Assembly: GCA_025928125.1 (NCBI GenBank)
Contig: JAICKD010000001.1
Location: 1 to 26,370 of the forward strand
Source of the DNA: Ktedonobacterales bacterium
GTDB taxonomy: Bacteria > Chloroflexota > Ktedonobacteria > Ktedonobacterales > JADMIN01
DNA: 26,370 nt
Direction: 5' to 3'
The notes beneath the pieces were generated by a model. The model was not told where the DNA came from, ran no database searches, and saw only the letters and a program-made list of their open reading frames with translations. Position numbers and translations under genes: made by a program. This document shows positions 7,292 to 15,349 of this stretch, one piece after another (positions within the stretch are counted from its first letter, which is position 1; every line of letters starts with the position of its first letter).

Positions 7292-8572
7292 ATGCGCCTG
7301 ACACGCGCGGTGACCAACATCCGACTGTGTGCTGCCAACGACGCCAAGGTGCAGGCGCTTGATGCAGTAGCGGCTGAATTCAAGGCACTTTGCCAGCAGT
7401 ATGTCACCCATTTCTGCACAGAAGCCGAGCCGGATGGGTACGCCGATCCTTGCTTCGTCAGCCCGCTCTCCCAGCGATGGCATCGTGTCGCCATTCAGCA
7501 GGCTGCTGGTGTTGCCCGGTCGTGGCGAACCAATTACCTGCGAGCCCAGGACGACTTCGCTGATACAATGGCCAACTGGTATGAAGAGAGGTGTGAGCGA
7601 AGGAACGCCGCCGAGGATATGCCACCAGAGTGGAAGCCGTGGAAGACGCCGACGCTCAGGAAGATCGTCATCCGGGCCAACGCCAATGTGGCCGTCCTCC
7701 AGCCAAGCGAGAATAGCACCTTTGCCTACTGGCTTCGCGTCTCGACCTTAGACAAGGGCAGACCTCTCTTCCTCCCGGTTCAGGTAGCGGCCTATCATGA
7801 GCAGTGTCTGGCTGGAAAGATGTTGGACAGCAGTGTGACATTGATACGGAAGCCAGATGGTTGGTGGCTGACTGTAACCTATGAAGACGAGGTACCTCTG
7901 CAGACACTGCCAAGCGCTCCTGTGGTTGGCGTAGATGTGGGCATAAGTCACTTTCTCACTACCTCAACGGGAAAACACTATGGCTCCTTCCAGGGATCTC
8001 TGGCCAAACGCCACCAGCGAGACCGTGAGAAGCGACGACGCAAGGCAAAACTGCGAGCCTGCCTCAAAAAGAAAGGTATCGAGCGTCTTCCATCCGTTCA
8101 GAATTTCAAGTTGGCTCGCACGGTCAGGCAGGAAATTAATCGGGCGATCAACCAACTGTATTTGGAGCATCCTGGCAGCCAGATTGCCTTCGAGCAACTC
8201 AATGTCGCTGGGATGCGCTTCAAGACTCGGCGCATGAATGCTTCTCTCTATGCCTCTAACTTGGCGCATCTACCCCGGCAACTTGCTTGGGGCGCGGCCA
8301 AGCGAGGAATACAGGCGACCACAGTCAAGAGCGCCTACACCTCCCAGGAATGCCAGCGATGTCATCATGTAGCCCGAAGCAATCGTCCCACGCAGCAAAC
8401 GTTTTGCTGTGAGGTATGCGGTTTTCGGGCGAACGCCGACGCGAATGCAGCAGTTAACATCGCAAGCCGGGCCAGAGATAACGAGGTGCAGGCGACTACG
8501 AGTCGACAGGATTTGAAAAACCTCCTGGATCAGCGCCACCAGCGGTGGCGACTAGAAACCGGTTGGCCGTAG
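7292..8572 (+). CDS. tnpB: TnpB-type RNA-guided nuclease of an IS605/IS1341-like element
   Basis: A 426-residue member of the TnpB/OrfB family, the RuvC-type nucleases that use an RNA from the element's right end to cut DNA. The split RuvC centre appears complete: Asp215 in VVGVDVGISHF, Glu301 in IAFEQLNVAGM and Asp383 in NADANAAVNIA. Between the last two is the zinc-binding pair C354-x2-C357 and C373-x2-C376. Lys/Arg-rich segments at about 239-262 fit RNA binding. ATG 7292 has AAGGAA five bases upstream. No tnpA (Y1 transposase) is adjacent, so the element cannot move by its own transposase but may be mobilised in trans. The stop codon lies inside a hairpin at 8560-8580, as expected if the 3' end of the gene also encodes the guide RNA scaffold. 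Confidence 0.92.
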   Translation: MRLTRAVTNIRLCAANDAKVQALDAVAAEFKALCQQYVTHFCTEAEPDGYADPCFVSPLSQRWHRVAIQQAAGVARSWRTNYLRAQDDFADTMANWYEERCERRNAAEDMPPEWKPWKTPTLRKIVIRANANVAVLQPSENSTFAYWLRVSTLDKGRPLFLPVQVAAYHEQCLAGKMLDSSVTLIRKPDGWWLTVTYEDEVPLQTLPSAPVVGVDVGISHFLTTSTGKHYGSFQGSLAKRHQRDREKRRRKAKLRACLKKKGIERLPSVQNFKLARTVRQEINRAINQLYLEHPGSQIAFEQLNVAGMRFKTRRMNASLYASNLAHLPRQLAWGAAKRGIQATTVKSAYTSQECQRCHHVARSNRPTQQTFCCEVCGFRANADANAAVNIASRARDNEVQATTSRQDLKNLLDQRHQRWRLETGWP

Positions 8573-8580
8573 TCCAACCG
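8534..8580 (+). ncRNA. Two hairpins at the tnpB 3' end, candidate omega-RNA scaffold
   Basis: CGCCACC-AGC-GGTGGCG (8534-8550) and CGGTTGG-CCGTAGT-CCAACCG (8560-8580) are two perfect seven-base-pair hairpins separated by nine bases, spanning the end of tnpB and its stop codon. In IS200/IS605 elements the guide RNA scaffold overlaps exactly this region and runs to the element's right end, followed by the guide. The right end, and hence the guide, probably lies between 8581 and about 8640 but I cannot place it. Confidence 0.5.
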
Positions 8581-8622
8581 CCCGCCGAGTTGTTCTGTCA
8601 ACCGGCGTAGGTTTAATGGGTG

Positions 8623-8640
8623 AAATAGCAGCGGCTATTT
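8623..8640 (+). promoter_or_regulatory. Perfect inverted repeat just upstream of a TATAAT box
   Basis: AAATAGC (8623-8629) and GCTATTT (8634-8640) form a perfect seven-base-pair inverted repeat with a four-base centre. It ends eight bases before TATAAT at 8649, so it lies in the -10/-35 spacer and could be an operator for the response regulator gene. It could equally be a weak terminator for the tnpB element, as it is followed by TTGCTT. Confidence 0.4.
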
Positions 8641-8648
8641 TGCTTAAC

Positions 8649-8654
8649 TATAAT
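8649..8654 (+). promoter_or_regulatory. TATAAT -10 element upstream of the response regulator
   Basis: A perfect -10 hexamer, with no recognisable -35 at 16-18 bases. If used, transcription starts near 8661 and leaves a leader of about 107 bases. Missing -35 suggests that an activator is needed. Confidence 0.35.
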
Positions 8655-8767
8655 GAGGGAGCGCGGTTCCGCCCGTGTTGTGCGTAGAATTCGTCTAATG
8701 TAGGGCGTTTTTTCCTACACGACTGACCGAAATGACGAAGCACCGCACGATACAGGAGGCTGCGCGC

Positions 8768-9637
8768 ATGCAGAGCAATGGATTCCACGGGGTGTCACCT
8801 GCGGACGGCACGATGAACGTGCTCACGAGAGAGGATGAGACGATGGCACGCAAGACACAGAATGGCGATGCCGACAACGCCGATGCGCAGCCAGGAGCGA
8901 ACGATGCCAGCCTCGAAGCGGGTGAGACGATTCGGGTGATGCTGGCCGATGACCATGTGCTCGTGCGCGAGGGTACCCGCCGCCTGCTCGAAGCCGAGCC
9001 AGATATTGAGGTGATTGCCGAGGCTGGCGATGGTATCTCCGCCGTCGAGCAGGCCGTCGCCAGCCAGCCGGATGTGCTGATTATCGACGTGGCGATGCCT
9101 GGCATGAGCGGCATCGAGGCGACGCGCCACATCAAGCAGCAGCTGCCAAAGGTCGCGGTGCTGGCGCTGACGGCCTATGACGATGACCAGTATGTGCTGG
9201 CGCTGCTCAACGCGGGCGCAGCGGGCTTCCTGCTCAAAGATGTGCGCGGCCAGGAGTTGGTGACGGCAGTGCGCTCGGTCCACCGTGGCGAGGCGGTGCT
9301 TCAGCCGGCGATCGCGGTGCGCGCGCTACGCCAGGCGGGTTCGCAGCGCTCGCCCACCGTCTCGATGCCCCCGCTCTCTGACCGGGAGATGGAGGTGCTG
9401 CGCGAGGCGGCGCGTGGCCTGCCCAATAAGGATATCGCCCGCCGTCTGAACCTGAGCGTGCGCACCATCCACACCCATCTGGGCAACATCTTCGCCAAGC
9501 TGGGCGTTGGCTCGCGCACCGAGGCGGTGTTGCTGGCGCTGCGCCGGGGATGGATCGCGCTGGACGACACTGAGCATCCCGATCTGACCGGCGCTGTGAC
9601 GCTAGCTGAGGCTACCCCGACCGAGGGTGAAGAGTAA
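8768..9637 (+). CDS. NarL/FixJ-family response regulator (receiver + LuxR HTH)
   Basis: A two-component transcription factor of 289 residues. The receiver spans about 54-175, with the acidic pair DD at 61-62, phosphoacceptor Asp107 (LIIDVAMPG), Thr135 and Lys157 (LLKDV). The LuxR/GerE helix-turn-helix is near 207-265 (LSDREMEVLREAARGLPNKDIARRLNLSVRTIHTHLGNIFAKLGVGSRTEAV). It should bind DNA when phosphorylated, most likely by the kinase encoded next. ATG 8768 is chosen because AGGAGG lies eight bases upstream. This leaves an unusual polar N-terminal extension of about 53 residues; ATG 8843 would shorten it to about 28. Confidence 0.93.
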   Translation: MQSNGFHGVSPADGTMNVLTREDETMARKTQNGDADNADAQPGANDASLEAGETIRVMLADDHVLVREGTRRLLEAEPDIEVIAEAGDGISAVEQAVASQPDVLIIDVAMPGMSGIEATRHIKQQLPKVAVLALTAYDDDQYVLALLNAGAAGFLLKDVRGQELVTAVRSVHRGEAVLQPAIAVRALRQAGSQRSPTVSMPPLSDREMEVLREAARGLPNKDIARRLNLSVRTIHTHLGNIFAKLGVGSRTEAVLLALRRGWIALDDTEHPDLTGAVTLAEATPTEGEE

Positions 9638-9758
9638 TCACTTCTTGGGGTCGCGCTTGCGCGTTCTGCTCCAAATGGGGTACGTTGCTCTCATCCGCAT
9701 CTCTACCTAACGCCACCTGATGGCCTGAGTATGAGCTGCGGATGTAGGGAGCAGCGGT

Positions 9759-11354
9759 ATGCGAGCAGAGCGTCATCGGGTCGGCGCCTCAGGGAAATTC
9801 CTTGCGCTGGTGTCGTCTCTTACCGACTACTTTGTACACAACATGGGACTACTGTTTGTTCTGATCGGGATAACCATCGCCTGGGCGTTTTGGGGACCGG
9901 TCTCGGCTCAGCCAAATTCACCACCCCAGGCGATGCTGATACTGACGGTGCTGACCCTCGGCACCGCGTTTTTCGTGCGGGTGACCCGCCAGCGATTTGG
10001 CCTGGATGCCCGCACGAGCCAACTGCTGCCTGACCCGCTCTATACGCTCTATCTGGCGACAGTCGTCCTGGCTGGCACGACCGGCGCGATTGTGCTGGCG
10101 CTCGTCGTCCCGCTGATCGCCGGAGCGCCCGATGTCATACGCAACCGGCAAAACCTGCCACTCATCCTGCGCCAGTCCGCGGCGGCTGGCATCACAACGC
10201 TCTGCGCGGGACTTGTCTACGTGGCGAGCGCCGCGCCATTTGGCGCCTCCGTCAGCTCGCAGCTACACGGCCATATCGTCGGCGCGGTGCTGGCGTCGGG
10301 GGTGATGTTTGCCGGGGCGGTGGGCTTCCGTCTGCTGGAGCAGCGCCTCAGCAACCTGCCCATGCCCGTCTCCTGGAAAGCCTTCCTTGCCGCCCCCGCG
10401 ATCCGCTTCCAGCTGATGATGCTGGTCATCGGCCCGCTGCTCCCTCTGGCCGAGATCCTTGATGACTTCGAGGCGGAGGTCTCGTGGCTGCTCTTTCTGG
10501 TGCCGCTCTCGGCCATCTACTACCTGGCGCTCCTGAGCGTCCGCCTGGAACAGCGCACCGAGGAATTGCAGCAGACGGTCCTCAAGCTCGGCGTGGCCCG
10601 CGAGCGTGAGGCAGCCCTCGAAGACTACGCCGCCCTGGTGACCACTGCCCAGGAGGAGGAACGTCGCCGTCTCTCGCGCGAGCTGCATGACGATACGGCG
10701 CAGACGCTGGTGGCGCTCTCGCGCGGGCTAGACGCGCTCTCCTCGCGGCGTCCCGATCAGTTTGTGGCGGAGCACGATACTCGCTTCATCGCGGAACTAG
10801 GCGATCTCGCCAAGCGCAGCCTGGATAGCATCCGCCGCGCCTGCCAGGACCTGCGCCCCTCTGTATTGGACGACCTAGGGCTTGCCGCCGCGCTGGCCTC
10901 GCTGGCGACCAGCACAACGCAGCGCGGGCTGGAATGCGAATTCGAGCAGGAGGGCGAAAGCAGCCGACCCGGCACGCGCGAATTCGAGGTGACAATCTAT
11001 CGCATCGCTCAGGAAGCGCTCTCCAACGCGCGCCGCCACGCCAACGCCACCAGCGCCAAAATCACGCTGAAATACGATGAAGACTGGCTCACACTGACAG
11101 TTGCGGATAACGGCCAGGGCTTCTCGGTCGCGGAGACGCTGAGCCGGGTGCGTTCGCCCCAGGCGAAAGGCGACGCCGAATCGCGTAGCGGTCTCGGTCT
11201 GCGTGGCATGCGCGAGCGCGCCGGGCTGATCAAGGCCCATCTGGAGATCGAGAGCGACCCCGAGCTTGGCACGACCGTCATACTCACCGTGCCGCTGAGC
11301 GCTCCCGCCAAAGTCGAGGCGCCCACGCACGATCTCGCCCAGCCCACCGCGTGA
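9759..11354 (+). CDS. NarL-type sensor histidine kinase (HisKA_3)
   Basis: A 531-residue membrane kinase. The N-terminal half carries about seven hydrophobic segments (roughly 29-47, 57-73, 97-121, 141-160, 170-190, 218-236, 241-260), with no large periplasmic domain, suggesting that it senses a membrane or intramembrane signal. After a helical linker (about 262-297) comes the dimerisation block EEERRRLSRELHDDTAQ with His310. The ATPase domain follows: N box around Asn423 (YRIAQEALSNARRHA), G1 box DNGQGF (450-455) and G2 box SGLGLRGMRERA (477-488). It is the likely partner of the regulator ending 121 bases upstream. ATG 9759 has GGGAG eight bases before it. The ligand is unknown. Confidence 0.93.
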   Translation: MRAERHRVGASGKFLALVSSLTDYFVHNMGLLFVLIGITIAWAFWGPVSAQPNSPPQAMLILTVLTLGTAFFVRVTRQRFGLDARTSQLLPDPLYTLYLATVVLAGTTGAIVLALVVPLIAGAPDVIRNRQNLPLILRQSAAAGITTLCAGLVYVASAAPFGASVSSQLHGHIVGAVLASGVMFAGAVGFRLLEQRLSNLPMPVSWKAFLAAPAIRFQLMMLVIGPLLPLAEILDDFEAEVSWLLFLVPLSAIYYLALLSVRLEQRTEELQQTVLKLGVAREREAALEDYAALVTTAQEEERRRLSRELHDDTAQTLVALSRGLDALSSRRPDQFVAEHDTRFIAELGDLAKRSLDSIRRACQDLRPSVLDDLGLAAALASLATSTTQRGLECEFEQEGESSRPGTREFEVTIYRIAQEALSNARRHANATSAKITLKYDEDWLTLTVADNGQGFSVAETLSRVRSPQAKGDAESRSGLGLRGMRERAGLIKAHLEIESDPELGTTVILTVPLSAPAKVEAPTHDLAQPTA

Positions 11355-11368
11355 GACCTCACCCCCGG

Positions 11369-11391
11369 CCCCTCTCCTACGAGGAGAGGGG
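11369..11391. terminator. Bidirectional hairpin between histidine kinase and M20 peptidase
   Basis: CCCCTCTCCT-ACG-AGGAGAGGGG is a perfect ten-base-pair stem with a three-base loop. It lies between two genes that end towards each other (stops at 11354 and 11410), so it can serve both strands. Only weak T richness follows (GAGTTAGTAT on the plus strand). Confidence 0.65.
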
Positions 11392-11409
11392 AGTTAGTAT
11401 CCCGATGCG

Positions 11410-12741
11410 CTACCCGAAGCGGCGCAGCGCCTGATAGATGGCCTCCGCGCCAAAGTTCACCGCCTCTACGGGGATGCGCTCGTCGGCGGCGTGGATAAGC
11501 TGGATGACGGGGAAATCGGCGGGCAGGCGCATCGGCAGGTAGCCATACGTCTGGATGCCCAGCCGCGCGAGGTGGCGTCCGTCGGTGACGCCCGCGAGCA
11601 GCAGCGGAATCGGCGTCCCCTCGGGGTCGGCCTCGCGGAGAATCCCCGCCAGCGTCTCGAAGAGGCCCATATCAGGCTCGGCGGTTGGCGTCAGGTCGCT
11701 GCGCCCGGCGGAGAACTCGGCCAGGTCGCCCGCCAGCTGACGCAGCTCCGCCAACATCTCCTCCGGGGTGAATCCCGGCAGCAGCCGCCCATCCAGCGCC
11801 AGCGTGATCTCGCTGGGGATGACGTTCTCTTTGTCGCCACCGCGCACGACGGTCGCGTTGACGGTATTGTGCAGCAGCGGATCGAAGAGCGTACCCTGCG
11901 CGCCGAGCGCGTCGAGCGTCGCGTCGGTCCGCTCCGGGTCGAGCAGCGGGCGCATGTGATCCGCCAGTTCCGGTGGCAACGCATTCGCCATCCCCTCGAT
12001 CATCATGCGCGTGACCGGGGTGATGTGCGGCGGCAGCCGGTGCTGGTCGAGTCGCTGGAGCAGTTGTCCGAGCTTTGCCATCGCGCCGCCATGCATCGGC
12101 AGCGAGCCATGGCCGCCGGGACCGCGCACCGTCGCCGTGATGGCCACCCCCTGCTTTTCGGCGACCATAATCGGATAGAATCGCTGCGCGCCGATGTAGA
12201 TCGTGAAGCCGCCAATCTCGCCGATGGCATAGCGCACCCCGCGAAACAGGTCGGCGTGCTCGTCGACGAGATAGCGCGCGCCATAGTCGCCCCAGTTCTC
12301 CTCGTCGGCCAGCGCGGCGAAGATCACGTCGCCCGGCAGGTCGGCGCCTTCCGCGGCGGCGCGCAGGAACGCGGCGAGCATCATGGCGACGCCGCCCTTC
12401 ATGTCGAGCGCGCCACGCCCCCAGATCGCGCCATCGGCCAGATCGCCGGAGAACGGCGGATGGCTCCAGCTTTGCCCCGCCGTCGTGACGACATCCACAT
12501 GGCCATAGAGTAGCAGCGGCGGCGCATTGCCCCGGCCAGCCAGACGAGCGACCAGATTCGGACGGGCGGGATCGCGCGCCAGGATGGTCGCGGGTATACC
12601 GGCCTCGGCCAGATGAAATAGGATATAGGCAATGCAGGCGGCCTCGTTGCCAGGCGGATTGGTCGTATCGTAGCGAATCAGGTGTTGCAGCAGTTCGGCA
12701 GGGCGTGTGTAGAGCGGCGAGCCAGCATCGGCGGTGGACAT
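11410..12741 (-). CDS. M20-family metallopeptidase/deacylase
   Basis: A 443-residue zinc-dependent hydrolase of the M20 (ArgE/DapE/carboxypeptidase G2) family, which cleaves amide bonds of peptides or N-acylated amino acids. The two-metal site is complete: His81 and Asp83 in YGHVDVV, bridging Asp113 in GRGALDMKGG, Glu147-Glu148 in ADEEN, Glu175 in IGEIGG and His417 in LIHAADERI. The lid/dimerisation domain starts near residue 195 (KQGVAITATVRGPGGHGS). Substrate cannot be deduced. ATG 12741 is chosen because GGAGG lies upstream and the family begins here; a 23-residue upstream extension is probably not translated. A long frame on the opposite strand (11491-12513) is a shadow of this gene. Confidence 0.92.
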   Translation of the reverse strand: MSTADAGSPLYTRPAELLQHLIRYDTTNPPGNEAACIAYILFHLAEAGIPATILARDPARPNLVARLAGRGNAPPLLLYGHVDVVTTAGQSWSHPPFSGDLADGAIWGRGALDMKGGVAMMLAAFLRAAAEGADLPGDVIFAALADEENWGDYGARYLVDEHADLFRGVRYAIGEIGGFTIYIGAQRFYPIMVAEKQGVAITATVRGPGGHGSLPMHGGAMAKLGQLLQRLDQHRLPPHITPVTRMMIEGMANALPPELADHMRPLLDPERTDATLDALGAQGTLFDPLLHNTVNATVVRGGDKENVIPSEITLALDGRLLPGFTPEEMLAELRQLAGDLAEFSAGRSDLTPTAEPDMGLFETLAGILREADPEGTPIPLLLAGVTDGRHLARLGIQTYGYLPMRLPADFPVIQLIHAADERIPVEAVNFGAEAIYQALRRFG

Positions 12742-13099
12742 CGGCAGAAACCTCCATCTTCGCGAACATCTCTTACAGCGCATTGTGAAGCTTCGCAGTG
12801 TGAGATGCAAGAGGCGCTTCGAGAAACCTACTTCGGTTCCCTCTCTCCTGTGGAGAGGGGGTCAGGGAATGAGGTCAGCGCGAGCAATTTTGGCGCATTC
12901 ACCCAATATGGCTATACGGCGACCGCATCCTTCCGAGCCGCTGGCTCGTCTAAAGAATCGGACGGAATGAAACGTCTCCTCAGGGAACAAAGTCCCCCAA
13001 CACTCGCCAAAACTCGTCATCGGTTGGCACAGGCTGCCATTGATCGCCAGCAAATAGACATTGGAAGGCGATCTTGGGTAATTTTCACCGATTGCGTGA
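12742..13099. other. Gene-free stretch between M20 peptidase and receiver gene
   Basis: No gene is seen over about 360 bases. It contains a GGAGAGGGG-type hairpin (12839-12861) and a second hairpin CGAGCC-GCT-GGCTCG at 12934-12948, six base pairs with no T tract. The M20 promoter (leftward) should be near 12770-12850 but no consensus pair is clear. Confidence 0.4.
12839..12861. repeat. GGAGAGGGG-type hairpin
   Basis: CCCTCTCTCC pairs with GGAGAGGGGG around TGT: ten base pairs with one T·G wobble. Unlike the copies at 5553 and 11369 it lies upstream of the M20 gene rather than after a gene, so a terminator role is not obvious here. Confidence 0.55.
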
Positions 13100-13128
13100 T
13101 TGTCAGAAGCTCTTGCTCGTATTACACT
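13100..13128 (+). promoter_or_regulatory. Sigma-A type promoter of the receiver gene
   Basis: TTGTCA (13100-13105) and TACACT (13123-13128) are separated by exactly 17 bases. The start would be near 13135, leaving a leader of about 100 bases before ATG 13238. Confidence 0.6.
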
Positions 13129-13130
13129 AT

Positions 13131-13144
13131 AGAACATTGGTTCT
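13131..13144 (+). promoter_or_regulatory. Palindrome AGAAC-N4-GTTCT over the start site
   Basis: AGAACATTGGTTCT is a perfect 5-4-5 inverted repeat placed right behind the -10 box, where a repressor would block initiation. Its GAAC-N4-GTTC core has the geometry of Gram-positive LexA boxes, although the central bases do not fit that consensus fully. Confidence 0.45.
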
Positions 13145-13237
13145 AGTTACAGGCGAGTGGTTGGTTGAGCGATGCAGATGAGAGAACACCGCGCCGGGAT
13201 GTCACCGAGCATCCCTGGCAGAAAGGGGAAGAGAGGC

Positions 13238-13675
13238 ATGTCACAGGTACTGGTTGTGGATGATGACCGCGCCATCCGCGAATTGCTGCGCTATGCGCTG
13301 GAGGCAGAGGGCTATGTGGTGACGCAGTTCCGCGATGGCCGGGGCGTCGTCGAGACGCTGGAGGCGGCGCAGGAGCCATGCGTCGTGCTGATGGATCTGA
13401 TGATGCCGGAGATGAACGGCTGGGATGTCTGCCGCGCCCTCGAAACACGGGGCGGGCTGAAGCAGCGGCACGGGCTGGCGCTGATGTCGGCGGGGCTGCT
13501 GCCTGGCCAGGAATATCCGGCGGTGGTGGATGCGCTGGTGCGCAAGCCTTTCCGGCTGGACCAAGTCTATACGCTGGTCGAGGCGATGTTCGAGGCGCTG
13601 GCCGAACAGGCCGACGAGCAGGCGCTCGTTCCCGTCCTGACGTGTGAGTCACAGGCGATGGGGTCGGTGGCGTGA
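13238..13675 (+). CDS. Single-domain response regulator (CheY-like receiver)
   Basis: A 145-residue receiver without an output domain. It has VVDDD (acidic residues at 8-10), phosphoacceptor Asp53 in LMDLMMPEMNGWDV, Ser84 at the Thr/Ser switch position and Lys103 in VRKPF, so it should be phosphorylatable. The C-terminal 20 residues are an unremarkable tail. It may act by protein contact in a phosphorelay. No kinase gene is adjacent. ATG 13238 is chosen since VLVVDDD must start the first beta strand; AAGGGGAAGAG lies upstream. In-frame ATGs at 13172 and 13178 lack a ribosome binding site. Confidence 0.9.
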   Translation: MSQVLVVDDDRAIRELLRYALEAEGYVVTQFRDGRGVVETLEAAQEPCVVLMDLMMPEMNGWDVCRALETRGGLKQRHGLALMSAGLLPGQEYPAVVDALVRKPFRLDQVYTLVEAMFEALAEQADEQALVPVLTCESQAMGSVA

Positions 13676-13737
13676 GCGTGGTGGCTGTGACGGTTGGTTT
13701 GGTTTGGCTGCATGCGCATGAGATGCGGGACTAGGGC

Positions 13738-13763
13738 GGCGGTGGGTAATTGCCACTGTCGCC
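13738..13763 (+). terminator. Imperfect hairpin after the receiver gene
   Basis: GGCG-GTGG pairs with CCAC and CGCC, with a three-base bulge and a seven-base loop. It is followed by TTTCGCTTT. It lies about 60 bases past the receiver stop. A weak candidate. Confidence 0.3.
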
Positions 13764-13834
13764 TTTCGCTTTGATCGCATCCGCCAGCGCCTGATAGCTC
13801 GGCGCGCAACATGGGTATCAAGAGCATCGTTCAG

Positions 13835-15109
13835 TTATCGCGGGCGCTCCGGCTCGGGCAGGTGGAGCAGCCGCGCCGCCTGGGCGGGCGAGACGACGCC
13901 GAGCGGAATCAGCCGGGCGAAGGCCTCGGCGCGGGCGGCGAAATCCTCTGGCTCTTCGATGCCGCCGAAGCTGATGGTGAAGCGCGGATCGAGCCACTGG
14001 CGCACTTTGCGTGTGAGGAAGGTGGAGGCTAGCGCGACAACTGGCGCGACGGCGCGGCGATAGACGACGTTTTGCTGCGACTCGCCGACGCTGCGGTTGC
14101 TGGTATCGGTGAAGCCCAACTCGTCCATCGTCAGACCGAAGGCGGCGACGGTGACGTTGAGCAGGAAGCGGTCGAACTCGACCAGCGGATCGTCGCCCGC
14201 GAGCGCGAGCCAGTTGCTTCCCGGTGGCAGCGCCTTCGCACGCACGCGCCAGGCGTCGTTGCCCGCCAGCAATCCATTGAAGGCGCGCTCGAATGTCTCT
14301 AGTTGGTCGGGCGTCCAGGTGAGGCTGGCGGGCGGCTGAATCAGCCCCAGCGGCGTCGCGCCATCAGTGAAGCGGGTTAGGTCGAAGTTCTGCTTGCGCA
14401 GGGCCTGATTGACCCGCAGGAGAATCCGCTCGACGCGCGAGATGCCATAGACGCTCTCAGTGCGGGCAGTCTCGCGCAGGTAGTCCATCTCGTCGTGGGT
14501 ATAGTCGCCCGCGACGATGCCATAGAGCACCTGCTGATAGGCGGGCGCGGGCGCCTGGGGTGTGCGTCCGGCCTCATCCACCAGCGGTTTGATCGTCTCA
14601 CCAGCGACCAACTCTAACGCATAGAGCTGACCGGAGCGGGTGAGGCGGGTGTAGACGGCGACGGCGTCGATCTCCAGCAGGTCGCGCACGAAGGCGACCA
14701 GCCACGAGCGCAAATCCTGAATGCGGTCGGGCGATTCGAGCAGCGCCTCGATACGCCGGGCAGGCTCGCGCCAGCGTGGCGCGGTGGCATCCTCCCCATC
14801 GGCCAGCAGCGCGGCGCGCGGCAAGACCCGTAGCTCCAGCCGCCCAATCAGGTCGAAGTAGACGCGCTCGCAGATCTGGATGCCGTCGTAGAGCGCGGCG
14901 AGGTTGCGCAGCTGCTCGAAGGTGGTCGTCTCGGTGGCGCGTGGCCGCTGGGTGAGGTTGAAGCCGACGGGATAGGCCCACTGGCGCGGCTGCCGACTGA
15001 GGCTATCCAGCGCGGTCGGCGCGGGTGGCGTTCCCGGCGCGAAGCTCACCATCGCCTCTATCGTCTCGTGCGCGCCACGCTGCCCGCGCGCTTTTCGTTT
15101 GCCGCCCAT
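13835..15109 (-). CDS. Isolated phage portal protein
   Basis: A 424-residue protein with the layout of tailed-phage portal proteins, which form the ring through which DNA enters the capsid. Recognisable portions are the opening ALYDGIQICERVYFDLIGRLEL, the mid-section LRSWLVAFVRDLLEIDAVAVYTRL with LYALELVAGETIKPLVDE, the block DYTHDEMDYLRETARTESVYGISRVERIL, and ALRKQNFDLTRFTDGATPLGLI, followed by an alpha-helical C-terminal region. The frame is intact. ATG 15109 has AGGGAAG upstream; a 12-residue longer start exists. No terminase, protease, capsid or tail gene is beside it: its neighbours are a receiver and a sigma factor. It is either a prophage remnant or a retained gene with another role. 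Confidence 0.75.
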   Translation of the reverse strand: MGGKRKARGQRGAHETIEAMVSFAPGTPPAPTALDSLSRQPRQWAYPVGFNLTQRPRATETTTFEQLRNLAALYDGIQICERVYFDLIGRLELRVLPRAALLADGEDATAPRWREPARRIEALLESPDRIQDLRSWLVAFVRDLLEIDAVAVYTRLTRSGQLYALELVAGETIKPLVDEAGRTPQAPAPAYQQVLYGIVAGDYTHDEMDYLRETARTESVYGISRVERILLRVNQALRKQNFDLTRFTDGATPLGLIQPPASLTWTPDQLETFERAFNGLLAGNDAWRVRAKALPPGSNWLALAGDDPLVEFDRFLLNVTVAAFGLTMDELGFTDTSNRSVGESQQNVVYRRAVAPVVALASTFLTRKVRQWLDPRFTISFGGIEEPEDFAARAEAFARLIPLGVVSPAQAARLLHLPEPERPR

Positions 15110-15349
15110 CGCTTCTTCCCTGCCTCTCCACCTGGCCAGACACACGCTATCTCGTCAAAAGGTAGCATGGTCGCGGGGATGGCACGAGAGCGACAGACGC
15201 CAGCAACGTGGTGAAGATGTGGACAGCGGCGGTCACGGGATGATGCGGACAGGTCTTAAGTATGTGTTTAAGAAGTCGCCGCAGGATCCGGCTCATTCTT
15301 TCGATATGGACTTCCTTCTGAGGCCGGACAGTAAGCCTTAGACGCTATC
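15110..15349. other. Intergenic region between portal and sigma factor genes
   Basis: About 240 bases with no supported gene; an 80-codon plus-strand frame (15099-15341) has no family resemblance. The portal promoter (leftward) should lie here but no consensus pair is evident. Confidence 0.3.

Noticed and set aside
11491..12513. 340-codon open frame opposite the M20 gene
   Set aside because: It is an antisense shadow, rich in Arg, Gln and His as expected from the complement of a GC-rich gene, without family resemblance.
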